Assembly: GCA_041487495.1 (NCBI GenBank)
Contig: JBGPNN010000231.1
Span: 1-5,266, forward strand
Reading direction: 5' to 3'
DNA from: JBGPNN01 sp041487495
GTDB taxonomy: Bacteria; Sysuimicrobiota; Sysuimicrobiia; Sysuimicrobiales; Humicultoraceae
DNA: 5,266 bases
This document shows positions 1 through 5,266 of this stretch, one piece after another; position 1 is the first letter of the stretch, and every line of letters begins with the position of its first letter. The notes below the pieces were generated by a model. It did no database searches, was not told the DNA's origin, and was given only the letters and a program-made list of their open reading frames with translations. The position numbers were made by a program, and so were the translations under genes.

Positions 1-357
1 TCACCCGAGATGCCCCTCGACGAGAAGCTCAGGGCGGTGGCCCGGGGCATCTACGGCGCATCGGAAGTCACGTTCACCGACGGCGCGCTGCACCACCTCA
101 AAGAGTTCGAGGCGAGGGGATTTGGCCAGTTGCCCGTGTGTGTGGCGAAGACCCAGTATTCACTCACCGATCAACCCCACATCCGTGGGGTGCCGGAAGG
201 GTTCGCCATTCATATCAGGGACGTCGAGGTGCGCGCAGGTGCCGGCTTCATCCTGGCGCTGGCCGGGGACATGATGACGATGCCGGCGCTTCCACCACGG
301 CCGCGGGCGTGGGAGATCGATCTGGCGGCCGATGGAAGCATCAGGGGCGTCGCCTGA
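1..357 (+). CDS. fhs: Formate-tetrahydrofolate ligase, C-terminal part (5' end outside window)
   Basis: This is the last 118 codons of formyltetrahydrofolate synthetase, a cytoplasmic enzyme that joins formate to tetrahydrofolate using ATP and feeds one-carbon units to purine synthesis, serine/glycine interconversion or acetyl-CoA-type carbon pathways. The reading frame is open from base 1 (Ser-Pro-Glu before the first Met at base 10), so the gene begins upstream of the window; the Met at 10 is not the start. Diagnostic family signatures are visible: an IYGASEVTF segment, the conserved LPVCVAKTQYSLTD block, then PEGFAIHIRDVEVRAGAGFI and the terminal GDMMTMPALPPRP block. The protein ends at a TGA (355-357), just where family members normally end. 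The full enzyme is usually about 550-560 residues, so roughly four fifths lies outside. A convergent stress-protein remnant ends 28 bases downstream. The family call is secure; the metabolic direction cannot be judged from this fragment. Confidence 0.95.
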   Translation, partial: SPEMPLDEKLRAVARGIYGASEVTFTDGALHHLKEFEARGFGQLPVCVAKTQYSLTDQPHIRGVPEGFAIHIRDVEVRAGAGFILALAGDMMTMPALPPRPRAWEIDLAADGSIRGVA

Positions 358-385
358 GCCCATCAACGCCCTGGCGAGCAGATCG

Positions 386-583
386 TCATGCATGGGGCGC
401 CCCCTCTTTGGCTCGGTTCGCTCCCGCGGCCGCCAGCTGTGCCGCCGCCGCGCGCTTGAACATCGGGACGACGAGCACAGGGACCTGGGCATGCCGGATC
501 ACGTCCTCGGCGACGCTGCCTAGCAAGACCCGCGGCAGGCCGGTGCGGCCGTGCGTGCCCACGATGACCCCTGGCGTGAGCAT
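386..583 (-). pseudogene. Universal stress protein (UspA family), C-terminal remnant
   Basis: Read on the minus strand, this stretch encodes the last third of a UspA-type nucleotide-binding stress protein. The segment VIVGTHGRTGLPRVLLGSVA and the following AEDVIRHAQVPVLVVP match the family's C-terminal ATP-binding loop and last beta strand. The loop keeps the G-2x-G-9x-G-S pattern (Gly9, Gly12, Gly22, Ser23 counted from the Met codon at 583-581). An Ala-rich tail follows to the TGA at 388-386. Family members are usually 140-160 residues, so about 100 N-terminal residues are missing. The frame stays open upstream to base 883, but that translation shows no Usp features and runs into the opposite-strand malic enzyme gene. 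No ribosome binding site precedes the ATG at 583. The most likely reading is a decayed, 5'-deleted gene; a small expressed protein is possible but unsupported. Of the 373 bases without an intact gene (358-730), 584-716 hold nothing else I can recognise. Confidence 0.75.
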
Positions 584-716
584 AGCCCCGGCGCGGCGGC
601 CAGGGGTATCGGGCCGGCAGCCGATCTGTGCCTGAGCGCGGAAAATCGGGCGGTTGCCCGATGAAGGCCCCCTGCCTCGGCGATACATTAGAACCGGATT
701 GGGAGACCCCACTCTT

Positions 717-723
717 GAGGAGG
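717..723 (+). promoter_or_regulatory. Ribosome binding site of the malic enzyme gene
   Basis: GAGGAGG lies 7 bases before the GTG at 731. It supports that GTG as the true start; no in-frame ATG lies near this position. Confidence 0.8.
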
Positions 724-730
724 CGGACCT

Positions 731-2074
731 GTGAATACCCTCCATGAGGATGCTCTGCAGTACCACGCCGCCGGCCGGCCCGGGAAGATCGCGATCGCGA
801 TCACCAAACCGTGCAAGACCCAGCATGACCTGTCGCTGGCGTATACGCCCGGCGTTGCCGAACCCGTCCGGGCGATTCACCAAGATCCGAGCGCCGCCTA
901 CGCGTACACGGCGAAAGGCAACCTGGTCGGGGTCATCAGCAACGGCACGGCCGTCCTGGGTCTCGGCAACGTGGGCGCCCTGGCCGGCAAACCTGTCATG
1001 GAAGGGAAGGCGCTGTTGTTCAAGCGCTTCGCCGACATCGATGTCTTCGACATCGAAATCGACGCCACTGATCCCGACGAGGTGGTGCGGATCGTGAAGG
1101 CGCTCGAGCCCACGTTCGGCGGGATTAATCTAGAGGACATCAAGGCGCCCGAGTGCTTTGTGATCGAGGAGAAGCTGACGGCCTTACTGGACATCCCGGT
1201 CTTTCACGACGACCAGCACGGCACGGCCATCATCACAGGAGCCGCGCTCCTCAACGCCCTCGAACTTACCGGAAAGCGCATCGAGCGGGTGAAGACCGTG
1301 ATCAGCGGTGCCGGGGCGTCTGCCATCGCGTGCGCGGAGTTCTTCGTAAGGCTCGGGATGGCGCGCGAGCACATCGTCCTGGTGGACACCAAAGGGGTCG
1401 TCCGCAAGGGCCGCATGGAAGGCATGAATCGATACAAAGACCGATTCGCAATCGAGACACCCGCCCGCACCCTGGCCGATGCGCTCTCCGGCGCCGATGT
1501 CTTTGTCGGGCTGTCGGTGGCCAACATCGTGACTCGCGCAATGGTGCAGTCGATGGCGGCCCGCCCGATCGTGTTCGCCATGGCGAATCCCGATCCCGAG
1601 ATCACATATGAGGACGCGCGGGCGGCGCGGCCGGACGCCATCGTGGCGACCGGCCGTTCAGACTACCCGAATCAGGTGAACAACGTGCTGGGCTTCCCAT
1701 TCATCTTCCGCGGCGCGCTGGACGTCCGTGCCAGGGCGATCACCGACGGGATGAAGATCGCCGCGGCCCGAGCCCTGGCCGCGCTGGCGAAGGAAGAGGT
1801 TCCCGATATCGTCCTCGCCGCGTACGGGCTAACGTCGCTGCAGTTTGGGCCCGACTACCTGATTCCGAAACCCGTGGATCCGCGGCTGCCGATGCGTATT
1901 GCGCCGGCGGTTGCCGAGGCGGCAATCGCGGAAGGCGTTGCGCGCAGACCTCTCGATCTCGCGGCGTATGGCGAGGCTCTCGCCCGGCGGCTGACGCTGG
2001 AGCGTGAGACGATCGAACTGTTCATCGAGAAGATCACACCTGAACCGCGGGGCCTCGCGAAGGCGGTAGCGTAG
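731..2074 (+). CDS. Malic enzyme, short form without phosphotransacetylase domain
   Basis: This 447-residue cytoplasmic enzyme oxidatively decarboxylates malate to pyruvate and CO2 with NAD(P), linking the TCA cycle to pyruvate and supplying reducing power. The start is GTG, set by a strong GAGGAGG site. The N-terminal malic domain carries SLAYTPGVAEP (35-45) with the catalytic Tyr38, GNLVGVISNGTAVLGLGNVG (63-82), the EGKALLFK block with the probable catalytic Lys93, EDIKAPECF (135-143) whose acidic pair binds the divalent metal, and HDDQHGTA (159-166) with a further metal ligand. The NAD-binding domain follows with GAGASA (193-198), the strand IVLVDTKG (215-222), AMANPDPE (283-290) and NQVNNVLGFPFIFRGALDVR (314-333). 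All key residues appear intact. Length matches the bacterial short form; MaeB-type enzymes of about 750 residues carry an extra C-terminal phosphotransacetylase domain, absent here. NAD versus NADP preference cannot be read with confidence. The next gene starts 24 bases downstream with its own binding site, which suggests co-transcription. Confidence 0.96.
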   Translation: MNTLHEDALQYHAAGRPGKIAIAITKPCKTQHDLSLAYTPGVAEPVRAIHQDPSAAYAYTAKGNLVGVISNGTAVLGLGNVGALAGKPVMEGKALLFKRFADIDVFDIEIDATDPDEVVRIVKALEPTFGGINLEDIKAPECFVIEEKLTALLDIPVFHDDQHGTAIITGAALLNALELTGKRIERVKTVISGAGASAIACAEFFVRLGMAREHIVLVDTKGVVRKGRMEGMNRYKDRFAIETPARTLADALSGADVFVGLSVANIVTRAMVQSMAARPIVFAMANPDPEITYEDARAARPDAIVATGRSDYPNQVNNVLGFPFIFRGALDVRARAITDGMKIAAARALAALAKEEVPDIVLAAYGLTSLQFGPDYLIPKPVDPRLPMRIAPAVAEAAIAEGVARRPLDLAAYGEALARRLTLERETIELFIEKITPEPRGLAKAVA

Positions 2075-2086
2075 GAACGCACGGAA

Positions 2087-2092
2087 GGAGGG
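2087..2092 (+). promoter_or_regulatory. Ribosome binding site deciding the start of the truncated rhodanese gene
   Basis: GGAGGG is 6 bases before the ATG at 2099 but only 3 bases before the in-frame GTG at 2096. Spacing therefore favours the ATG, although the difference is one residue. Confidence 0.65.
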
Positions 2093-2098
2093 TCTGTG

Positions 2099-2419
2099 AT
2101 GAGGAGGCCACCGATCGTCGTGCTCGGTGTGATGCTGGCTCTGGTCGCCGCGATCCCTGCGGTGAGCAAGGACTGGCCGATCATTCCCATCGGGCAACCG
2201 TTTGTCGATGAGAAGCGTGCCACCGCCAGTGCGCCACTCGGCAAGCTGCTCGAACCAGACCTCGCCGGGATCACACTTGCCGCGGAGAAGTTCCTCACGG
2301 CGATGCCGGCTGACGCGTACATGACGATCCTGCGCCTGTGGGGTTACACGGAGGTGCACTCCATGGCAGGCGGCCTGAACGGTTGGAAGGTCGCCGGGTT
2401 GCCAATTGCCCATCGCTAG
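2099..2419 (+). CDS. Exported rhodanese-like protein lacking its catalytic core (in-frame internal deletion)
   Basis: The protein has 106 residues from the ATG at 2099. It opens with an Arg-containing N-terminus and a hydrophobic stretch (about 6-21, VVLGVMLALVAAIPAV), a likely Sec signal peptide, so the product should be periplasmic or membrane-anchored. The rest aligns with the complete rhodanese at 3635-4126 in two blocks. LAAEKFLTAMPADAY (60-74) matches its residues 43-57. Then MTILRLWGYT and GGLNGWKVAGLP (75-102) match its residues 129-156, with 16 of 28 positions identical. The 71 residues between these blocks in the paralogue, which include the DVRE strand and the active-site cysteine loop, are absent. 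What remains is an N-terminal linker and the last helix/strand of the rhodanese fold, so sulfurtransferase activity is very unlikely. The frame is kept and both ends look conserved. It may be a pseudogene, a small protein with another role, or an assembly collapse. Its end overlaps the following AlkD gene by 14 bases. Confidence 0.7.
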   Translation: MRRPPIVVLGVMLALVAAIPAVSKDWPIIPIGQPFVDEKRATASAPLGKLLEPDLAGITLAAEKFLTAMPADAYMTILRLWGYTEVHSMAGGLNGWKVAGLPIAHR

Positions 2420-3113
2420 CCGGCCTTCCCGCAACCGGCAGGTTGTCCAGATCCTCAAACGCCTGCGCCGCCTAGCTAACCCGGTGAATGTCGCCGGGAT
2501 GGCCAGGTTTGGCATCAATCCGACCAACAGCCTCGGGATCTCGATCCCGGCTCTGCGGACGATCGCCAAAGATATCGGCACGAATCACGCCATCGCGCAG
2601 AGCCTGTGGGCATCGGGTATTCACGAAGCACGTATCCTCGCCGGGTTCATCGACGATCCGACGCGCGTCACCGGGGCGCAGATGGAGCGTTGGGTGGCCG
2701 GTTTCGATTCGTGGGATGTGTGCGACCAGGTGTGCAGCGGTCTCTTCGCCAAGACCCCTCACGCCTTGCGCAAGGCCACGGCGTGGTCAAGGCGCAACGA
2801 GGAGTTCGTCAAGCGCGCGGGATTCGTCCTGATGGCCGCCCTGGCGGTGCACGACACACGGGCCCCGGACGCCGTGTTTGAACGATTTCTTCCGATGATC
2901 ACCCGCGAGGCGGCGGACGAGCGAAACTTCGTCAGGAAGGCCGTGAACTGGGCCCTACGGCAGATCGGCAAGCGCAACCGCCGCCTGAACAGGAAAGCCC
3001 TAGCGACAGCCAGGGCCATCGAAAGGGTCGACTCCCGGGCGGCTCGCTGGATCGCCACTGACGCACTCAGAGAGCTGACGGGCAAAGCGGTTCAAGAAAG
3101 ACTCACCGGATAG
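2406..3113 (+). CDS. DNA alkylation repair protein, AlkD-like HEAT-repeat glycosylase family
   Basis: This 235-residue protein belongs to the AlkD-type family, all-helical HEAT-repeat proteins whose studied members remove alkylated bases (such as 3- and 7-methylpurines) from DNA without flipping the base. Recognisable blocks are NPVNVAGMARFGI (26-38), GIHEARILAGFIDDP (71-85), DSWDVCDQVC (101-110), EEFVKRAGFVLMAALAVHD (132-150), DERNFVRKAVNWALRQIGKR (171-190) and RAARWIATDALRELT (211-225). From family knowledge, Trp103 and Asp107 in the WDVCD motif and Trp182 correspond to the W-D-W trio lining the active cleft of characterised AlkD, so activity is plausible. Length fits the family. The start is a TTG at 2406. 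No ATG or GTG occurs between the upstream in-frame stop (2376-2378) and the conserved NPVNVAG block, and no well-spaced ribosome binding site is present. Overlap with the preceding gene suggests translational coupling. A 110-base gap follows. Confidence 0.9.
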   Translation: MPIASRPSRNRQVVQILKRLRRLANPVNVAGMARFGINPTNSLGISIPALRTIAKDIGTNHAIAQSLWASGIHEARILAGFIDDPTRVTGAQMERWVAGFDSWDVCDQVCSGLFAKTPHALRKATAWSRRNEEFVKRAGFVLMAALAVHDTRAPDAVFERFLPMITREAADERNFVRKAVNWALRQIGKRNRRLNRKALATARAIERVDSRAARWIATDALRELTGKAVQERLTG

Positions 3114-3208
3114 TCCCTCCGGCGTCTTCATGTCTCGCGGGACGGAATCGGGTCGGCGCTCGATGTGCAGGCTTTGGATCCCCCGTTAGGCTGGGAGTGA
3201 AGATTCTG

Positions 3209-3217
3209 AGGAGGTGA
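3209..3217 (+). promoter_or_regulatory. Near-perfect ribosome binding site of the CBS-domain gene
   Basis: AGGAGGTGA is fully complementary to the usual 16S rRNA anti-Shine-Dalgarno end and sits 6 bases before the ATG at 3224. It is the strongest site in the window and suggests efficient translation of the CBS protein. The rest of the gap (3114-3208) shows no promoter I would defend. Confidence 0.85.
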
Positions 3218-3223
3218 GCAGAG

Positions 3224-3613
3224 ATGAAGGCCGCCAAACTCATGCGCCGGCCGGTGGTTGCCGCCACCCCCCGGGCATCGGTCCGCGATATCGCCATGCA
3301 ACTCGTCGCCAACGGTTTTAGTGGCATGCCCGTGGCCGAGCGGGACGGGACCGTCATTGGCGTGATCACCGAAGCCGACATCCTCAAAGCACTCACAGAG
3401 GGGAAGTCACTCGAAACCCTCGCCGCCGAAGACATCATGACCAAGAACGTGATCAGCGTGGATCTCGAGACCCCAATGCCCGACGTGATGAAGCTGCTGC
3501 AAGACAACCACATCCTTCGGGTGCCGGTGACCGACCGAGGAAAGCTGGTCGGCATCATCTCGCGCATCGACCTGATCCGGACGGTACTGGAGCCGGAGTT
3601 CATGGCCTTCTGA
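3224..3613 (+). CDS. Two-CBS-domain protein (stand-alone Bateman module)
   Basis: This 129-residue soluble protein is almost entirely one pair of CBS domains: CBS1 about 6-57 and CBS2 about 70-123. Each repeat begins with a Met-Arg/Thr-containing turn (LMRRPVVAATP, IMTKNVISVD). Each ends with the typical nucleotide-contact strand and acidic helix start, GVITEADI (46-53) and GIISRIDL (110-117), where the Asp commonly contacts ribose. Family members bind adenosine nucleotides (AMP, ATP, S-adenosylmethionine) and act as energy or redox sensors; the ligand here is unknown. There is no DNA-binding, transporter or enzyme domain, so it probably acts on a partner protein. The intact exported rhodanese starts 21 bases downstream, which implies one transcript, but CBS proteins are cytoplasmic and the rhodanese carries a signal peptide, so direct contact is unlikely. 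The family call is firm; the role is not determined. Confidence 0.93.
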   Translation: MKAAKLMRRPVVAATPRASVRDIAMQLVANGFSGMPVAERDGTVIGVITEADILKALTEGKSLETLAAEDIMTKNVISVDLETPMPDVMKLLQDNHILRVPVTDRGKLVGIISRIDLIRTVLEPEFMAF

Positions 3614-3621
3614 GTTTCGAG

Positions 3622-3628
3622 AAGGGGG
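3622..3628 (+). promoter_or_regulatory. Ribosome binding site of the intact rhodanese gene
   Basis: AAGGGGG lies 6 bases before the ATG at 3635, inside the 21-base gap after the CBS gene. It supports this ATG as the start and therefore the signal-peptide-containing form. Confidence 0.6.
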
Positions 3629-3634
3629 ACGGCG

Positions 3635-4126
3635 ATGAAATTTGCAGGCCTCGTTGCAGCGGAAATTGTACTGGCTCTGGCCCTTGCCGGACCGACAGTC
3701 GGAGCCGATAGGGCCGGCAAACCGGGGCTTGGGTCCAGCTGGACTGATCAGGCCGTCATGGCTGCGGCCGACCGGGTGCTATCGACGCTACCTGATGATG
3801 CATATCAGATCGATCCTGCCGCCGTCTGGCGGCTGCTGGAGACGGGGGCGCCGCTGGTCATCGACGTCCGGGAGCGATCGGAGTGGCAAACGGAGCGCAT
3901 CGGTGGCACGATCCACATCGCCCTGCGGGACCTGGCGAAGGAGATCGACCGGCTCCCCGCCCGACAGGACGAGCCAGTCATCGTCATCTGCCAGGCGGGA
4001 ATACACGGGACCATGGCGATGACCGTGCTGAGGATGCTCGGCTACACGAATGTTCGCAACCTGCGGGGCGGTCTGAATGCGTGGAAAGCGGCAGGTTTCG
4101 CGGTCGTCACGTACGCCACCAAGTAG
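3635..4126 (+). CDS. Exported single-domain rhodanese (sulfurtransferase-like)
   Basis: The 163-residue protein has a likely N-terminal signal peptide (Lys2, hydrophobic run about 4-22, possible cleavage after VGA at 24; a Glu at position 10 inside the run is unusual). A linker with AAADRVLSTLPDDAY (43-57) follows, then one rhodanese domain (about 59-157). Domain landmarks are LVIDVRERSEW (74-84), the conserved strand-turn with Asp and Arg; IGGTIHIAL (89-97); the active-site loop CQAGIHG (119-125) with the catalytic Cys119; LGYTNVRNLRGGLNAWKAAG (135-154), the usual C-terminal signature. Rhodaneses carry a persulfide on this cysteine and move sulfur between donors such as thiosulfate and thiol acceptors. 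The likely location here is the periplasm or outer membrane-facing side. The substrate cannot be predicted; the loop lacks the CRxGx[RT] basic pattern of thiosulfate-specific enzymes. It is homologous to the deleted copy at 2099-2419. The stop codon is one base from the end of the convergent MoeA-MobB gene. Confidence 0.9.
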   Translation: MKFAGLVAAEIVLALALAGPTVGADRAGKPGLGSSWTDQAVMAAADRVLSTLPDDAYQIDPAAVWRLLETGAPLVIDVRERSEWQTERIGGTIHIALRDLAKEIDRLPARQDEPVIVICQAGIHGTMAMTVLRMLGYTNVRNLRGGLNAWKAAGFAVVTYATK

Positions 4127-4127
4127 G

Positions 4128-5266
4128 CTAGACGATCCTCGCTCCCTGCCGCACGAGGGTCACGATGAAGTCGGCAAGACGATCGATTTGATCCCAGCGG
4201 AACGCGGCCTGGTTGCGCTCTTCGGCAGCATCACTCACCACCGCGATGATAGGCCCCGACGGAGGTGTTTTCTCGAGTTCTGGGCTTCTGCCCCGCACCA
4301 GGATCTTCGGGATCGGGGCCCGGCTGTATCCTTCGACAAGAACCAGATCAACCGCGCCGGTTTGTGCAAGCGCGTCCTCCAGTGGAGGATCGTTGACTGA
4401 GGGCGCGCGACTTGTCACGCCTCCCGGCCCCGCAAGTACGGTCCGGACGGCGCCCGCGGCCGCTGCGCGGGCCGTATCGGTCCCTTCCTCATCGAGCTCC
4501 CGCTGGTGAAAGTGGTGTTTGATCACGGCGACTGTGACGCCGCGCTGCGCCAGCGCGGGGACCAGCCGCTCGATCAGCGTGGTCTTCCCCGCGTCGCGCT
4601 CGCCAACCACGCCGATCACCTCCGGCCGGCGCGCCTGCGTGACGGGCAGGGCCTCCGCGTCCAGCAGATGCACCGGCACGCGGCTGCCTGCCGCGAGCGC
4701 GGTCACATGTGCCTCGATCAGAATGAGTGCGTTGGCGTCACTCGCCGCGCGAAGCGTCGCGGTGCTTTGCACCAGATGCGGCGTGACGGCGAGACCGTCG
4801 GAACTCAGGGCCGCGAGACCCCACAGGTACCGCCGCCGCCCCGGTCTGATGTCCACGGGAGCGGTCAGGTACGCGCTCACCGGCGGCCTGATGGCCTCGC
4901 GGTAGCCGAGCAGCGTGCGCAACGCGGGAACAACCAGGATTTCAAAGGCAACCCGACAGGCGCTTGGGGTACCCGGTAGCCCGAAGACCAAGCGGCGACC
5001 GATGCGCCCGAAGGCCACCCGCGCGCCGGGTTTCATCGCGACGCTTTCGAATTCGATCACCACCCCCGCGCGACGCAGCGCCGGCCGCACCAGATCGCGC
5101 TCCCCGACCGACAGCCCACCGCTCGTGATGAGCACGTCCGCCTGTAGCCCACCGCGGACCGCTTCGTCAAGTTCGTGCGCGATGTCGCGCGCATTGGCGA
5201 GCATCGTTGCATGCGCGCCAAGCGCCTGCACGTACGCTGCGAGGACGTATCCGTTGCTCTCGCGCA
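4128..5266 (-). CDS. MoeA-MobB fusion: molybdopterin molybdotransferase plus MobB GTPase (5' end outside window)
   Basis: This minus-strand frame is open to the window edge: upstream of a GTG at 5231, the codons read RESNGYVLAAY, a typical MoeA segment, so the true start lies beyond 5266. Numbering the 378 visible residues from that Arg, positions 1 to about 215 are the MoeA MogA-like and C-terminal domains, with TSGGLSVGERDLVR (47-60; Asp57 matches the functional Asp of the GGVSVGxxD motif), MKPGARVAFG (77-86) and FGLPGTPSA (94-102). From about 216 comes MobB: P-loop GVVGERDAGKTTL (218-230), KHHFHQRELDEEGTDTARAA (249-268) and DLVLVEGYSRAPIPKILV (306-323). MoeA inserts molybdenum into adenylated molybdopterin; MobB is a GTP-binding helper of guanine-dinucleotide cofactor formation. 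The fusion implies coupled steps in the cytoplasm. Canonical PGKP and GLPGNPVS motifs read PGAR and GLPGTPSA here. The gene converges on the rhodanese gene with a one-base gap. Confidence 0.92.
   Translation of the reverse strand, partial: RESNGYVLAAYVQALGAHATMLANARDIAHELDEAVRGGLQADVLITSGGLSVGERDLVRPALRRAGVVIEFESVAMKPGARVAFGRIGRRLVFGLPGTPSACRVAFEILVVPALRTLLGYREAIRPPVSAYLTAPVDIRPGRRRYLWGLAALSSDGLAVTPHLVQSTATLRAASDANALILIEAHVTALAAGSRVPVHLLDAEALPVTQARRPEVIGVVGERDAGKTTLIERLVPALAQRGVTVAVIKHHFHQRELDEEGTDTARAAAAGAVRTVLAGPGGVTSRAPSVNDPPLEDALAQTGAVDLVLVEGYSRAPIPKILVRGRSPELEKTPPSGPIIAVVSDAAEERNQAAFRWDQIDRLADFIVTLVRQGARIV

Noticed and set aside
345..371. Inverted repeat GGGCGT/ACGCCC across the end of the fhs gene, considered as a terminator
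   Set aside because: A 6-base-pair stem with a 15-base loop and no T-tract on either strand is weak support.
654..689. TTGCCC and TACATT upstream of the malic enzyme gene, considered as a sigma-70-type promoter
   Set aside because: The spacing is 24 bases, too long for a standard promoter, and the -10-like element matches only four of six consensus bases.
584..883. Upstream part of the minus-strand frame that leads into the Usp remnant, considered as the N-terminus of the stress protein
   Set aside because: Its translation has no Usp features and its first half is antisense to the start of the malic enzyme gene.
1204..1641. Long minus-strand open frame inside the malic enzyme gene
   Set aside because: It is antisense to a firmly identified gene, has no recognisable family features and is a typical GC-rich shadow frame.
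1829..2581. 250-codon minus-strand open frame across the malic enzyme, truncated rhodanese and AlkD genes
   Set aside because: It runs antisense to three supported genes and its Arg-rich composition is typical of shadow translation; no domain is recognisable.
3106..3122. Short inverted repeat CCGGA/TCCGG around the AlkD stop codon, considered as a terminator
   Set aside because: The stem is only 5 base pairs with a 7-base loop and no T-run follows, so it is not distinguishable from chance in GC-rich DNA.
3174..3202. TTGGAT followed 17 bases later by a GTGAAG region before the CBS gene, considered as a promoter
   Set aside because: The -10 position has almost no match to consensus, so the call would rest on the -35-like element alone.

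Overview
The window is a GC-rich bacterial chromosome segment with housekeeping and stress-type genes. No mobile element, tRNA, rRNA or CRISPR array is visible. GC-rich third positions, mixed ATG/GTG/TTG starts and strong GGAGG-type ribosome binding sites fit a high-GC, probably environmental bacterium. The gene mix would suit uncultured lineages such as Rokubacteria/Methylomirabilota, but this is only an impression; nothing here fixes the taxon.

Layout, left to right. (1) Positions 1-357 (+) are the C-terminal end of formate-tetrahydrofolate ligase. (2) Positions 358-730 hold no intact gene. On the minus strand there is a C-terminal remnant of a universal stress protein (about 386-583), then the leader of the next gene. 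(3) A plus-strand cluster follows: a short NAD(P)-dependent malic enzyme (731-2074), an exported rhodanese-like protein that has lost its catalytic core (2099-2419), and an AlkD-type DNA alkylation repair protein (2406-3113) that overlaps it. (4) After a 110-base gap comes a second plus-strand pair: a two-CBS-domain protein (3224-3613) and an intact exported rhodanese with its active-site cysteine (3635-4126). (5) A convergent minus-strand gene fills the rest (4128 to beyond 5266). It encodes the C-terminal half of a MoeA-type molybdopterin molybdotransferase fused to a MobB-type P-loop GTPase.

How the genes relate. The malic enzyme and formate-tetrahydrofolate ligase belong to central carbon and one-carbon metabolism. 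The MoeA-MobB fusion belongs to molybdenum cofactor maturation. The two rhodanese genes are homologous and both appear to be exported. One is complete; the other matches it on both sides of a clean in-frame gap of 71 residues that includes the catalytic cysteine. That pair is the most distinctive observation in the window. I did not find a convincing new multi-gene system.
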